Assembly: GCA_015478945.1 (NCBI GenBank)
Contig: JABUQX010065427.1
Coordinates: 60,001-77,500 of the forward strand
Source: Trachelipus rathkii
Taxonomy: Eukaryota > Arthropoda > Malacostraca > Isopoda > Trachelipodidae
Direction of reading: 5' to 3'
Length of the DNA stretch: 17,500 nucleotides
Of this stretch, positions 1 to 9,530 are shown piece after piece; within the stretch, counting starts at the first letter, position 1; every line of letters starts with the position of its first letter. The notes below the pieces were generated by a model that had not been told where the DNA came from, searched no databases, and saw nothing but the letters and a program-made list of their open reading frames with translations. The position numbers and the translations under genes were made by a program.

Positions 1-644
1 TGTGGAACGTTGCATCGGACCGTAGTTTTCAAAACAGGGAATGTAGGCCGCCGCAAGGTGGCGCTTCGGTATAGTGGGACTCGCCGATTAAATCCGTTGA
101 AGCAGCTACCGCAGTACGGTTTGAAGCGATCTACGTGAAAGACGTGTTATTCATACCATTGTTTGTTTTCGTTAAATGTATTATCATACAATCGTGCTTT
201 TTAGTTTGTGATTGTGCAGTAATGGCAACAAGTAGGAAGTGTGTAAATTCACCTGATTCGTTTTGTTACATCTGTGGTGAGTACACTTTGAAATCACAGA
301 AAAGAACTATGACTCCTATGATAAAATATGCTTATGAACATTATTTTGGTTGCAAAATAGGGGACCAGGATAAAAACTGGGCTCCCCACATTTGCTGTGG
401 TACGTGTGCTGTATTACTTAGGTGCTGGTTAAATGGAGGGAACAGATGCATGCCTTTTGCAGTTCCTATGGTTTGGAGAGTTCAAGTAGATCATGTAAGT
501 GATTGCTACTTTTGTATGACAAATGTATCGGGTATGAAAGGAAAGCAAAGTAAAAAAATAGCGTACCAAAATCTTAACTCTGCAAGAAAGCCAGTACCAC
601 AAAATGAAACTTTGCCTATTCCCAAACCACCAGATACCGTAGGA

Positions 645-647
645 TAG
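645..647 (+). other. In-frame nonsense codon in the MATSRK-family pseudogene
   Basis: TAG interrupts the frame that starts at 222; coding similarity continues in the same frame immediately after it (Ile-Glu-Glu-Val). A single substitution explains it. Confidence 0.8.
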
Positions 648-1284
648 ATTGAGGAAGTGCAAGTGGACGATACAACTGATGTAGACTACGAACCAGACAC
701 ATTTCAAGATGAACCTCACATGATCAGTCAACCGGAGTTGAATGATCTTGCTAGAGACTTGGGTCTTTCTAAAGAAAAATCTGAATTGCTTGCTTCTCGT
801 TTACAAGGCTGGAATTTTTTGGCTTCAGGTACTCATGTTACCTATTTTCGTAATCGTCATAAGAACTTCCTGCAATATTTTGAAATGACTGAATCACTTA
901 GTTACTGCAGCAATATTGATGGATTGATGCAAGCTCTTGGCCACGAACACAAGTCAGAAGAGTGGAGACTGTTTGTTGATGCATCAGTCTTAAGTTTAAA
1001 GGCTGTACTACTACACATTGGTAACAATCACCCATCTATTCCCATCGCACATGCAGTACACATGAAGGAATCATATGAAAGCATGGATTTTCTTTTGGAT
1101 AACATTCAGTACGGAAAATACAAGTGGAAAATTTGCGGTGATTTTAAAGTTATTGGACTTATGTTAGGCTTGCAACTGGGTTATACCAAGTATCCATGCT
1201 TTCTGTGTGAATGGGACAGCCGGAATAAGGATGAACATTACATAAGAAAGGTTTGGCCACCTCGTGAACATTTCATCACCGGGG

Positions 1285-1290
1285 AAAAAA
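1285..1290 (+). other. Frameshift site at an A6 run in the MATSRK-family pseudogene
   Basis: Before this run the frame (positions divisible by 3) reads family-like sequence and then meets TAG at 1308. After it the plus-2 frame reads QLVDPKDVLLPPLHIKLG, which fits the family, into the segment that starts at ATG 1382. One missing A in the run restores continuity. It may be a true mutation or a homopolymer sequencing error. Confidence 0.7.
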
Positions 1291-1959
1291 TATTAAAAGC
1301 AAACAGCTAGTTGATCCTAAGGATGTACTTTTACCTCCTCTTCACATAAAACTTGGACTTATCAAGAATTTTATTAAAAGTATGGACAAAGAAGGCAAAG
1401 GATTCAAATACATTGTGCAGAAATTCCCTCGAATTAGTGATTCTAAAATTAAGGAAGGGATTGTTGCTGGTCCTCAAATTCGAGATCTGCTGAAAGATGA
1501 AAAATTTGCTGAATGTCTCAACAGAACAGAATTAGCTGCCTGGTCTGCATTCCAAGATGTAGTCAAAAACTTTCTTGGGTCTTACAGAAGCCCACATTAC
1601 AAGACCATGGTTGACACTTTACTGTCAGCATACAAAGCTCAAGCCTGTAACATGTCCCTTAAAATCCACTTTCTTCACTCTCACCTCGACTTCTTCCCTG
1701 CAAATTTAGGCGCCGTCAGCGATGAACACGGGGAGAGGTTTCATCAAGACATAGCGAAGATGGAGAAGAGATATCAAGGTAGATGGAATCCGACTATGCT
1801 GGCCGACTACTGTTGGGGACTCATTAGGGAATCACCGCAGGACATTTACAAACGTAAATCAAGAGCTGTTGCGTTTACATAAAATTGTGTAAAAATTTAA
1901 AAAATGATAAAAAATTGTAAAATTGTAAAAAATTAAATTGTAAAAGTGCAATTGTTTAA

Positions 1960-1965
1960 AATAAA
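1960..1965 (+). promoter_or_regulatory. AATAAA polyadenylation signal, copy 1
   Basis: Canonical AATAAA about 80 bases after the pseudogene stop codon, on the same strand. It lies in the first of the two duplicated segments. Function is inferred from motif and position; in AT-rich DNA such hexamers are also common by chance. Confidence 0.45.
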
Positions 1966-2097
1966 TGTATATATACAAATGTTGTTAATTGAATGTTACT
2001 CAGCAAAAAAGTTTCCATAAAATTTTGTTCAATTCTACAAACCAGTAAAAAATTGTAATATTGTAAAAAAATAACTTGTAAAAGTGCATCTGTTTAC

Positions 2098-2103
2098 AAT
2101 AAA
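2098..2103 (+). promoter_or_regulatory. AATAAA polyadenylation signal, copy 2
   Basis: The same hexamer exactly 138 bases downstream of the first, in the second duplicated segment and in the same context (followed by TGTATATATACAAATG). Confidence 0.4.
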
Positions 2104-2375
2104 TGTATATATACAAATGTTTTTCATTGAATGTTACTTAATGAACAACATTATGATTTAAAAAAAGGTTGAGGACGTAATTTTTTGCATTCAACTAAAA
2201 AAGTTAGTTAATAAATAAATAAAAAAGCTAAATTAATAAATGGCAAATATCTCGAAATCTGTGGGTCCCGCAGAAAAACTATAAGTATATTCGGAATCAG
2301 CAACTAAAAATACATAAAAAAAGTGTGTTTCGCAACCGATACAGAAATGAAGTTAATTTTTGTAAATATTTTGAT

Positions 2376-2488
<113 letters not shown>

Positions 2489-2509
2489 GACTGATAGAGA
2501 AGCTATAGA

Positions 2510-3295
<786 letters not shown>

Positions 3296-3297
<2 letters not shown>

Positions 3298-3352
3298 TGT
3301 GTTGTGGGGGGGGCAGGGGGGCATGGCCCCCCGAAATTTTCTAGACACTAAA
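3296..3352 (+). mobile_element. Degraded left terminus of a hAT element
   Basis: A G-rich stretch with a 7-base-pair hairpin (GGGGGGC at 3316-3322, loop ATG, GCCCCCC at 3326-3332) then GAAATTTTC. Terminal blocks of this GGGGCATGGCCCC type flank ZMYM1-like hAT transposases in many arthropods (remembered, not searched). The expected outermost CAG-type end is missing and the TA array takes its place. Confidence 0.5.
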
Positions 3353-3412
3353 AATTTTTAAGTATCAAATCTGTTAATAATATAAAGTGCAGAAGTTAAA
3401 TTAATTTTATAT

Positions 3413-4150
3413 AATTCGTCGCTGTCAGAAACAAATCTCGTAAGTCCATTAGTTAAAACTAAATTTGAAACCATTAGAGAAAATGCAACATTAGAATTTC
3501 AGTTGATTTTTGAAGAATGTGTAAGCGCATCTGAATCTGAATTGAGTATTGAAATTGCTGCACCAAGAATTAACAAATTTCAAAAATACAGATCCAACAT
3601 TCCTACTTCCGACCCACAGACTTATTATCGCACATTCTTTTTTATATCATTTTTGGATGATTTAATATCAGCATTAGGAGAGAGGTTTTTAAATTTTCCT
3701 TGCAATTTGTCATACCGAACGGGTGAAATGTGCCATATGAGAATAAAAAAGATTGTGTAATATTTTACAAGGAAGATCTCGAAAGCCCAAATGAAGATTT
3801 AGTAAAAGCAGAATGGGATTTATGGAAATTGAAATGTCATCACAGCACAGGTCTCCCAAAAAACCGCAATAGATGGACTAGTTTCTTGTTCGCAGTCACA
3901 ATTTCCAAATATTTAAATCTTGTTGCAAATACTGGCAATTTTACCCGTGTTTACTGCTTCAGTAGAAAGAAGCTTTTCAACATTAAGACTTCTGAAAACC
4001 TACTTGAGAAATACTATTGGAGATGAAAGACTTATTGGACTTACCCTCCTCTACATAAATCGAAATATTGAAATAAAAATTGAAGATGTTATCTCGAACT
4101 TCGCTCACTCTCAAGTCAGGCGATTAAACTTAACAATTTACTTAAGATGA
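3413..4150 (+). pseudogene. hAT transposase fragment with C-terminal dimerisation domain (ZMYM1-like)
   Basis: The first segment (frame of 3503, open upstream to about 3413, ending 3760) reads PRINKFQKYRSN and YYRTFFFISFLDDLISALGE, typical of the region before the hAT dimerisation domain. The frame moves near 3730-3760, where YKEDLESPNEDLVKAEWDLW is read, and moves back near an A6 run at 3858-3863. From there the original frame holds FPNI, an in-frame TAA at 3914-3916, and the diagnostic dimerisation motif TASVERSFSTLRLLKTYLR, then GDERLIGLTLLYINRNIEI, ending TGA 4148-4150. Only roughly the last 230 residues remain; the catalytic domain and the BED or TTF finger are absent. At least three lesions make it non-functional. 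Family assignment rests on the dimerisation motif and is firm; the subgroup is from memory. Confidence 0.85.
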
Positions 4151-4215
4151 TTTTAGTAATTCATATAAATTCTTCCTATTTTTTTTTAAGAATTTAATAT
4201 TTTGTCCTTCCACTT

Positions 4216-4217
<2 letters not shown>

Positions 4218-4293
<76 letters not shown>

Positions 4294-4361
4294 ACACCCT
4301 TTCTATATATATATATATATGCTCATATATATATATATATACTATATATATATATATATGT
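4218..4361. repeat. Interrupted (TA)n array 3' of the hAT remnant
   Basis: A main TA block at 4218-4286, then ATAACACCCTTTC, then shorter TA blocks broken by GCTC and ACT. It appears to lie inside the hAT unit, since a possible right terminus follows at 4367. Confidence 0.9.
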
Positions 4362-4366
4362 AATGA

Positions 4367-4404
4367 ACAATTTTTGTTTGGCCCCCTGGCCTTTTCGGGA
4401 TGCT
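4367..4404 (-). mobile_element. Possible right terminus of the hAT element
   Basis: The sequence GGCCCCCTGGCCTTTTCGGG resembles, inverted, the G-rich left block at 3305-3340 (GGCAGGGGGG with GAAATTTT). The final bases expected of a hAT end are again replaced by TA repeats (4405-4423). The match is short and degraded, so this is a moderate inference. Confidence 0.45.
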
Positions 4405-4611
<207 letters not shown>

Positions 4612-4632
4612 TATACTTATAGATAGTATCTG

Positions 4633-4699
4633 TATCGGTAGTATCGGCCATTTTTATGGTATCGGTATCGGTATCGGTATCGGTTAAATGGCCGATACT
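4633..4699. repeat. GGTATC tandem repeat inside an imperfect hairpin
   Basis: A 14-base perfect inverted repeat (AGTATCGGCCATTT at 4640-4653 against AAATGGCCGATACT at 4686-4699) flanks four tandem GGTATC units (4658-4681). CCGATAC recurs just downstream at 4703-4709. Such clusters of TATCGG words occur at ends of some hAT-type elements; no matching transposase is identified here. Confidence 0.7.
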
Positions 4700-5114
4700 T
4701 TGCCGATACTTCTTACTTTTGGGTGAAAAATTGAGAAACTTTTAGATTCAATAATAAATCTAGTTCGATATAGATAGCTAGTACCAAGTTATGTTTTTTT
4801 TTCCTCGATTTCCTTTTTAACTTAGATTTTTAGCGTTTCTTCAACTTGGTCTTTAGCGTAAAATTTACCTATTTGGACAGCCATTATTATAATTTATACA
4901 GATTTATCTACTTTTTTTAGTTGATCAATAGTATTTTTTTTTTGTACGCAATTTCGTGAGAGCGTGTGAGGGTGCGTGAGTGTTTTAAACTCTGGATTAT
5001 TCATATTTTAGATATTTGCAGGTTAATAGGGTTTTATCGTTTTAAAATTTAGTTTTAGCGTACGAATAAATTTTCCTCATTTCTCCTTTGGTTTTTGTCT
5101 ATTTGTTTCTGTCT

Positions 5115-5115
<1 letters not shown>
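4700..5115. other. AT-rich sequence, nothing recognised
   Basis: No coding frame, no clear repeat. T-rich runs are present at about 4793-4801 and 4931-4943. Confidence 0.6.
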
Positions 5116-5149
<34 letters not shown>

Positions 5150-5188
5150 TGCGTGTGCGTGTGCGTTGTGCGTGTGCGTGTGCGTGTA
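5116..5188. repeat. Poly-T run followed by (GTGTGC)n
   Basis: 33 T residues (5116-5148) then GTGCGTGTGCGT-type hexamers. On the minus strand this reads as a CA/CG-rich repeat ending in poly-A, so it could be the A-tail of a minus-strand retroelement insertion, or just a compound microsatellite at the LINE's left edge. Confidence 0.85.
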
Positions 5189-5204
5189 TGATAGCAGATT
5201 TGCA

Positions 5205-5745
5205 CAGGCATGGCTTTCTTTTGACTTTACCAACATCAATGGCTTGCACTCTAACTCTGCATCCATGGAATACTACCTCTCTAACTCTAAACCTAATTTT
5301 ATGTTCTTGTCTGAGACCCAGATGGCTAAGAATTCATCCTTCAACTCGTTTAATATATCCAACTATAACTTATTTTATAATTTCCGTTTGAAGGGGTGGA
5401 GTATGTGCCTATCTTATCAGGCTGTTCCTATAACTACGTTTCGCCCAGAATCTCGAATCTCCTAACTTCGATGCTCTCTGGCTTAAAATCTTTCTTCCCT
5501 TCTACTACAATATTCTTATGCTTCTGCTACTGTTCTCCTAACAGAACAGATTTTCATGCCTTTTTTGATTACCTTACTACTTCTCACGAGACTGTTACAT
5601 CTTCTCATCCAAATACTGAGGCCCTCTATTTAGGGGATTTCAATGTACACAAAACTGAATTGTTGGGTTCCTCTCGTACTGATTTAGTTGGGAGGAAGCC
5701 GAATCATTCAGTATTCTCAACGATCTGGAGCAACTGATTAAATAA
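5205..5745 (+). pseudogene. LINE endonuclease (EEP/APE-like) domain, frameshifted
   Basis: Frame of 5088: FDFTNINGLHSN then LSETQ with the catalytic-type Glu codon at 5313-5315. At about 5393-5398 the frame shifts (GGVCAY and later SPNFDALWL in frame 1), and by about 5490 it is frame 2 with FCYCSPNRTDF and YLGDFNVH (Asp codon 5636-5638). Asn-Gly, SETQ and GDFNVH are the expected landmarks of the LINE endonuclease that nicks target DNA. The C-terminal SDHN motif was not found in readable form, and stops appear from about 5730 on. The product is non-functional. Confidence 0.8.
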
Positions 5746-6509
5746 CCTACACACATTCGGGATGGTCCCACCAATTCTTGAAGACACTTGACCTATGTTT
5801 CACCAATAGTCCTTCTCTCTATAAATACACCTTCACTCCTATCCCGGTAAATCGACACAACCTTATATCACTTAATTTTAATACTTTCTCTCCAACATCT
5901 CCATCCTGCCCTATGGGTTTTTTTTGATCGGGCCGATTGTGGGGCATTGCGTTGCTTCTACGCTAACTATATTAACAAAAATGCCTGCGTTGACTTTTAA
6001 AGACACTTCTGATTCTGCTGAGAAGTGGGAACTGTAATTGTTAATGGGATGAGCAGGTTCATTCCTTCTTGGACTAAATCATTTTCTCCTCAAAATCCAT
6101 GGTTCGATCGTGCTTGTTCCCTGGCCATTCAGGCTAGAGACAATGCGTATCGGGGTGGAAAAATTCTCGTTCTCCTATCACTCCTGCCAATTTTCATTCA
6201 GCTAGAAATCGTTGCAGGGATACTATTCGACGAGCAAAGCGGACTTTCATCAAACGAAAGTGCGCTAACCTCCTTGGTTCTCCTACTGACAAATCTTTCT
6301 TGCCAAAAACATCTCTAACAACTTCTGTAAATCATCCTTTCCTCCTCTTATTCGCTCTGATGATTCTGTTGTTAATACTCCAACTGAAAAGGCCAATCAT
6401 CTCTTTGGCCTCCTATTTTTCTCTAATTCAACCCTGGACGATTCTGGTATTCCTCTTCCTCCTCCTTCTCCTCTCAGGTGTCCTATGCCTTTACCTGTCA
6501 TTTCATTTG
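5746..6509 (+). pseudogene. LINE endonuclease-RT linker, highly degraded
   Basis: Between the two enzymatic domains the coding sequence is mostly scrambled. The best recognisable piece is FSPQNPWFDRACSLAIQARD near 6085-6145, the conserved PWF/ACSxAI block that precedes the RT in these elements. It is followed in other frames by fragments compatible with the FWHLAKNISNN-type region near 6300. No continuous frame remains. Confidence 0.65.
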
Positions 6510-7230
6510 ATTGGGTGCATGAGCTCCTGAAATCTATGAACGTTAGGAAGGCGGGTGACCCGGATGGCATTCCTCTCCGAGTTTTGAGGAAGTGTGCTTC
6601 CGTGCTGACCCCACCCCTCGTTCCAACTATATTCTCTATGCCTCAATACTAGCACTTTCCCTCAGTGTTGGAAGCGCGCATATGTCCAACCTATTCCGAA
6701 AAAATGATGCTGCTCTGATCCTTCTAACTATCGCCCTATAGCTCTCACTTGTATAATTTCTAAGATCTTTGAAACCTTTCTCAACTCTCATTCTTAGATC
6801 ATCTGGAATCTCTTTCCCTTCTTTCTGATTACCAGTACGGCTTTCGGTGCTCGAGATCTAGTGGCGATATACTTTCCTATTTAACAGATTTATGGTTTTC
6901 CGCCCTTAGGAACTACGGGAAGACTTGTGTGGTGGCGCTTGACATATCCAAAGCATTTGACCGGGTATGGCACGCGTCACTGCTCTCCAAGCTCCCCCTT
7001 TGGGTTCCCTTCTTCTCTTTGCTTACTCATGTCTAAGATTTCTTTCAAATCGCTCAATGTTGGCTGTTGTTGATGGGGTGACTTCTTTTTCTGTCAATAG
7101 TGAGGTGTTCCTCAGGGTTCTGTTTTATCTCCTACTTTATTCCTGCTTTTCATCAATGATCTTCTCACCAGCACATCTAACTCTATCCACTCATATGTCG
7201 ATGACTTGACCCTTCATTCTTCAGCTCATA
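6510..7230 (+). pseudogene. LINE reverse transcriptase domain, frameshifted
   Basis: Conserved RT landmarks occur in order: VRKAGDPDGIP (frame 2, from about 6542); YVQPIPKK then a stop, then SNYRPIAL (frame 0, 6669-6750); SDYQYGFRCSRSSGD (frame 2, about 6820-6870); motif A VVALDISKAFDRVWH with catalytic Asp codon 6941-6943; motif B GVPQGSVLSPTLF (frame 0, 7104 onward); and motif C YVDD at 7194-7205. Catalytic aspartates are preserved, but several frame changes and stops separate them. YVDD rather than the usual YADD is a mild deviation. Confidence 0.85.
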
Positions 7231-7975
7231 TCAATTCTGCTCCCTCTCTTTTACTTCTAGAATTGCCTCTCGTCTTAATCTTTCCGATTCTATTCTCGCT
7301 GATCTGGATAGAATTTCAGGGTTGGGTCGTCTCAAGCTTGTGAAATTTAATTCTTTAAAACCCAACTTCTACACTGTTGACACTATAAACATCCTTGGCC
7401 TTAACATAAACAAAAATGTCTTGGAAACCTCAAATCACAGTGGTTTGCTAGGGCGGCCTCAAAGAAACTGGGAGTTCTGTTTAGAGTGCGAGACTTTTTC
7501 CCTCTTTTCAGTTACTCCACCTATACAAGGTCTCATCCGCCCTTGTGGGTACTGCTCTCGCATATCTGTGGGGGCGGGGCTCTGGTTCATCCGGCTTTTG
7601 GACTAGGGTCGAGTCAAAATGCCAAAAGAATTATAAACTGTCCTGTACTTTCTATTTCATGACCCTTTATATTTGCGGCGCGATGTTGGTGCTTTATCCC
7701 TTTTCTGCCAGGCACTGTGAGGCAAGTGCTCGAGGAACTATCCGCTAGCGTACCCACCACCTTTGACGCCCTCGTAGCACAGAGTGCTGTGTCGGCTATG
7801 AGTTTTGTGTTGATGTTAGTAACTCCAGACTGGTTCTCTGCGGTGCTTCTTTCTTTCCTACCACCTCGTTCTGTAGAATTCTCTTCCATCATCTGTGTTT
7901 CCTACTCAATTTAATTTCCCTCACTTTAAAGCCTGCGTCTGTGCTCATCTGCGTAAGTAGTAGGAGAGCTATATT
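7231..7975 (+). pseudogene. LINE C-terminal region, degraded
   Basis: Past motif C the sequence keeps short family-like pieces: NILGLNI (about 7390), SKKLGVLFR (about 7455), a GLIRP-type block near 7530, and WTRVESK with LYICGAM and PFSARHCEASARG from 7600 to 7745. These correspond to the Cys-poor C-terminal tail of Jockey-like Pol. Frames change at least twice, and recognisable coding is lost by about 7975. Confidence 0.65.
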
Positions 7976-8139
7976 GGACCTAAAAATGGGCATGAAGTTC
8001 ACCGACCTTTTTTGACGACCTTTTTGAGCTCAATTTTTACCGTGACCTTTGGGCCTTTTACCTTTGGGCCTTGACCTTTCGACCAAACCTTTGGTCTTCC
8101 ATGGGCCATTTTTGGCCCACGGTATTTTTGCAATCCTAA
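7976..8139. other. Transition from LINE into repeat mosaic, rich in TGACC words
   Basis: No gene. GACCTTT words recur (for example 8043, 8071), and at 8100-8122 an inverted pair TGGGCCA/TGGCCCA marks a partial first copy of the module found at 8379, 8498, 8779 and 9179. Confidence 0.6.
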
Positions 8140-8284
8140 TTTTTGGCCCCCTAATTTTTTGCCCTAATTTTTTGAGAACCCAAATTTTTTGAGAACCCAA
8201 ATTTTTTGAGAACCCAAATTTTTTGAGAACCCTAATTTTTTGGCAACCCTAATTTTTTGGCAACCCTAATTTTTGGGCAACCAT
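8140..8284. repeat. 17-base minisatellite
   Basis: Units begin at 8174, 8191, 8208, 8225, 8242, 8259 and 8276, exactly 17 bases apart. The first are GAGAACCCAAATTTTTT; later units change to GGCAACCCTAATTTTTT. Two shorter degenerate units precede 8174. Confidence 0.93.
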
Positions 8285-8378
8285 TTTTCAAACAACCCTT
8301 CGAAGAAGGGGGTTATAAGCGCTGATTGCGTTAGCAGCAACAGTTGTGCAGCTACCCACCCTAATTTTTCAACCAGCC

Positions 8379-8482
8379 TTTGGTCTTCCACGGGTCATTT
8401 TTTGCCCACGGTAATTTTTGGTCTTCATTTAGGGGCTTAGCCCTTTTTGTTGTCTTTACCTTGTTTGACCATGATATTTCGC
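8379..8482 (+). repeat. GGTCA-palindrome module, copy 1
   Basis: A block of about 105 bases: a TGGTCTTCCAC/TGGGTC start, GCCCACGGTAATTTTTGG, TAGGGGCTTAGCCC, GATGTCTTTACC-like sequence, and TTTGACCATGATATTTCG at the end. It is the first near-complete copy of a dispersed module. Confidence 0.85.
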
Positions 8483-8497
8483 CCCTGCCCTTGCCAT

Positions 8498-8600
8498 ATA
8501 CCATGGGTCATTTTTTGCCCACGGTAATTTTTGCCGACCCTTTAGGGGCTTAGCCCGTTTTTGATGTCTTTACCTTGTTTGACCATGATATTTCGGTCAC
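8498..8600 (+). repeat. GGTCA-palindrome module, copy 2
   Basis: Same block as at 8379, starting CCATGGGTCATTTTTTGCCC and ending CCATGATATTTCGGTCAC. It runs straight on into the CA array at 8618. Confidence 0.85.
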
Positions 8601-8614
8601 ATCTATACACGCGA

Positions 8615-8617
<3 letters not shown>

Positions 8618-8686
<69 letters not shown>
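8618..8686. repeat. (CA)n microsatellite
   Basis: About 34 uninterrupted CA units, followed by the recurring block TTATACATACATTCACTATG (8687-8768). Confidence 0.97.
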
Positions 8687-8688
<2 letters not shown>

Positions 8689-8778
8689 ATACATACATTC
8701 ACTATGACACTTACACTCCTCCATAGATACTTGCACTTACATTTACACTTATACACACGTACAAACACACGACCAATC

Positions 8779-8886
8779 CTTTGGGCTTCCATGGGTCAAT
8801 TTTGGCCCACGGTAATTTTTGGCCACCCTTTAGGGGCTTAGCCCTTTTTTGATGTCTTAACCTTGTTTGACCATGATATTTCGGCC
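8779..8886 (+). repeat. GGTCA-palindrome module, copy 3
   Basis: Same block, with TGGGTCAATTTTGGCCCA and the TTTGACCATGATATTTCGG end. Its 3' half pairs with 17455-17500, so this is where the detectable right-arm match begins within the window. Confidence 0.88.
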
Positions 8887-9011
8887 TTGACCTTACCATA
8901 TACCATGGGTCAATTTTGACCCACGCCAATTTTTTGCCCACTCGTGGCCCACCCGTCACATATTTCGTTCCTAACTTGAACGCATGTATGGATCTATCCT
9001 AACTTGAACAC

Positions 9012-9013
<2 letters not shown>

Positions 9014-9073
<60 letters not shown>
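9014..9073. repeat. (AC)n microsatellite
   Basis: About 30 AC units, followed by two copies of an ACACATTCACTATGACACTTA block (9078-9125). The mirrored place in the right arm (about 17215-17340) is not a clean TG array. Confidence 0.96.
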
Positions 9074-9075
<2 letters not shown>

Positions 9076-9178
9076 ATACACACATTCACTATGACACTTA
9101 TACACACATTCACTATGACACTTACACCACCCATAGACGCACATTTTTATATACACGTACAAACACACTGCCAACCCT

Positions 9179-9290
9179 TTGGTCGTCCATGGGTCAATTT
9201 TGACCCACGGTAATTTTTTGTCCTTCCTTTAGGGACTTAGCCCTTTTTTGATGTCTTAACCTTGTTTGACCATGATATTTCGGACTTGAC
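9179..9290 (+). repeat. GGTCA-palindrome module, copy 4
   Basis: A full copy with the most symmetrical core, TGGGTCAATTTTGACCCA, then TAGGGACTTAGCCC and TTTGACCATGATATTTCGG. It pairs with the reverse-strand copy at about 17045-17160. Confidence 0.9.
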
Positions 9291-9395
9291 CTTGCCATAT
9301 ACCATGTTGACCCACGATAACTTGATGGCTTTGATGGTTCCCAATCACCGTAAGGAGTATCTAGTGATGTTCTATTAGTGTTCTATGAGTATTAG

Positions 9396-9530
9396 ATGAG
9401 TGCCAGGTGAGTGCCAATGAGTGCCAAGTGAGTGCCAATGAGTGCCAATGAGTGCCAAGTGAGTGCCAATGAGTGCCAATGATTCAATGAGTGCCAAGTG
9501 GGTGCCACATAGTGCCAACTGAGTGCCACT
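9396..9530 (+). repeat. GAGTGCCAA minisatellite
   Basis: About twelve units of 10-11 bases (GAGTGCCAAT alternating with GAGTGCCAAGT), degenerating near 9484-9520. The mirrored right-arm copy (16860-16945) has fewer clean units. Confidence 0.92.

Larger units (their letters stand above)
222..1882 (+). pseudogene. Broken copy of the MATSRK multicopy arthropod ORF family
   Basis: The reading frame from ATG 222 begins MATSRK, the start I recall for a large uncharacterised family present in many copies in arthropod genomes. The same frame is open upstream to 135 but only from a GTG, so 222 is preferred. The N-terminal part has CxxC pairs at residues 15/18, 59/62 and 95/98, spaced like a zinc-binding ZAD-type domain. 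After an in-frame TAG at 645-647 the same frame continues to 1310, with EEWRLFVDAS (Asp near residue 253), CGDFK (Asp near 307) and CFLCEWDSR (Cys 326/329). The frame then breaks: homologous sequence resumes at about 1304 in another frame, best explained by loss of one A in the A6 run at 1285-1290. It continues through DEHGERFHQD (1721-1750) to TAA 1880-1882. An undamaged copy would be about 550 residues. Function is unknown; the spaced acidic residues could be an RNase H-like transposase core, but that is my inference. Product call firm as a family, weak as a function. Confidence 0.75.
1917..2140 (+). repeat. Tandem duplication, 138-base offset, in the 3' flank
   Basis: The segment around GTAAAAGTGCA at 1940 recurs at 2078, and each copy is followed by AATAAATGTATATATACAAATG and TTGAATGTTACT. 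The two copies differ by scattered substitutions, so the duplication is not recent. Confidence 0.8.
5190..7975 (+). mobile_element. Decayed Jockey-type LINE retrotransposon
   Basis: This non-LTR retrotransposon remnant holds an APE-type endonuclease region (about 5205-5745), a linker (about 6025-6530), reverse transcriptase (about 6510-7230) and a C-terminal region (about 7370-7970). Order and motifs match the Jockey superfamily Pol, and the wording is very close to copies I remember from crabs and shrimps. The coding sequence moves among all three forward frames with many stops, so no protein can be made. The gag-like ORF1 expected upstream is absent and the 3' tail is not clearly defined, so both ends are approximate. 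The left edge abuts a poly-T/GTGTGC tract, and the right edge abuts the repeat mosaic. Confidence 0.85.

Noticed and set aside
1..134. tRNA or other small RNA gene in the GC-richer leader
   Set aside because: GTGGCGCTTCGGTATAGTGGG looks superficially tRNA-like, but no cloverleaf or B-box could be laid out.
135..221. N-terminal extension MKDVLFIPLF upstream of MATSRK, resembling a signal peptide
   Set aside because: It starts at GTG, not ATG, and the family start I recall is the ATG at 222; the hydrophobic stretch is most likely translated leader.
3303..3332. G-quadruplex or regulatory G-run
   Set aside because: The G-runs are part of a degraded hAT terminal hairpin; there is no adjacent gene for them to regulate.
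7614..7892. Minus-strand frame of 92 residues in the LINE tail
   Set aside because: Shadow of the plus-strand LINE C-terminal sequence, which carries the recognisable motifs.
8174..8290. Telomere-like CCCTAA words in the 17-base repeat
   Set aside because: Arthropod telomeres are TTAGG; these are CCCTAATTTTTT units of a 17-base minisatellite.
8618..9073. Open frames of poly-His/Thr, poly-Val/Cys or poly-Ile/Tyr over CA, TA and TAA arrays (also 2325-2690, 12762-13137, 13345-13706)
   Set aside because: They are produced by stop-free microsatellite reading frames, with no protein-like composition or homology.
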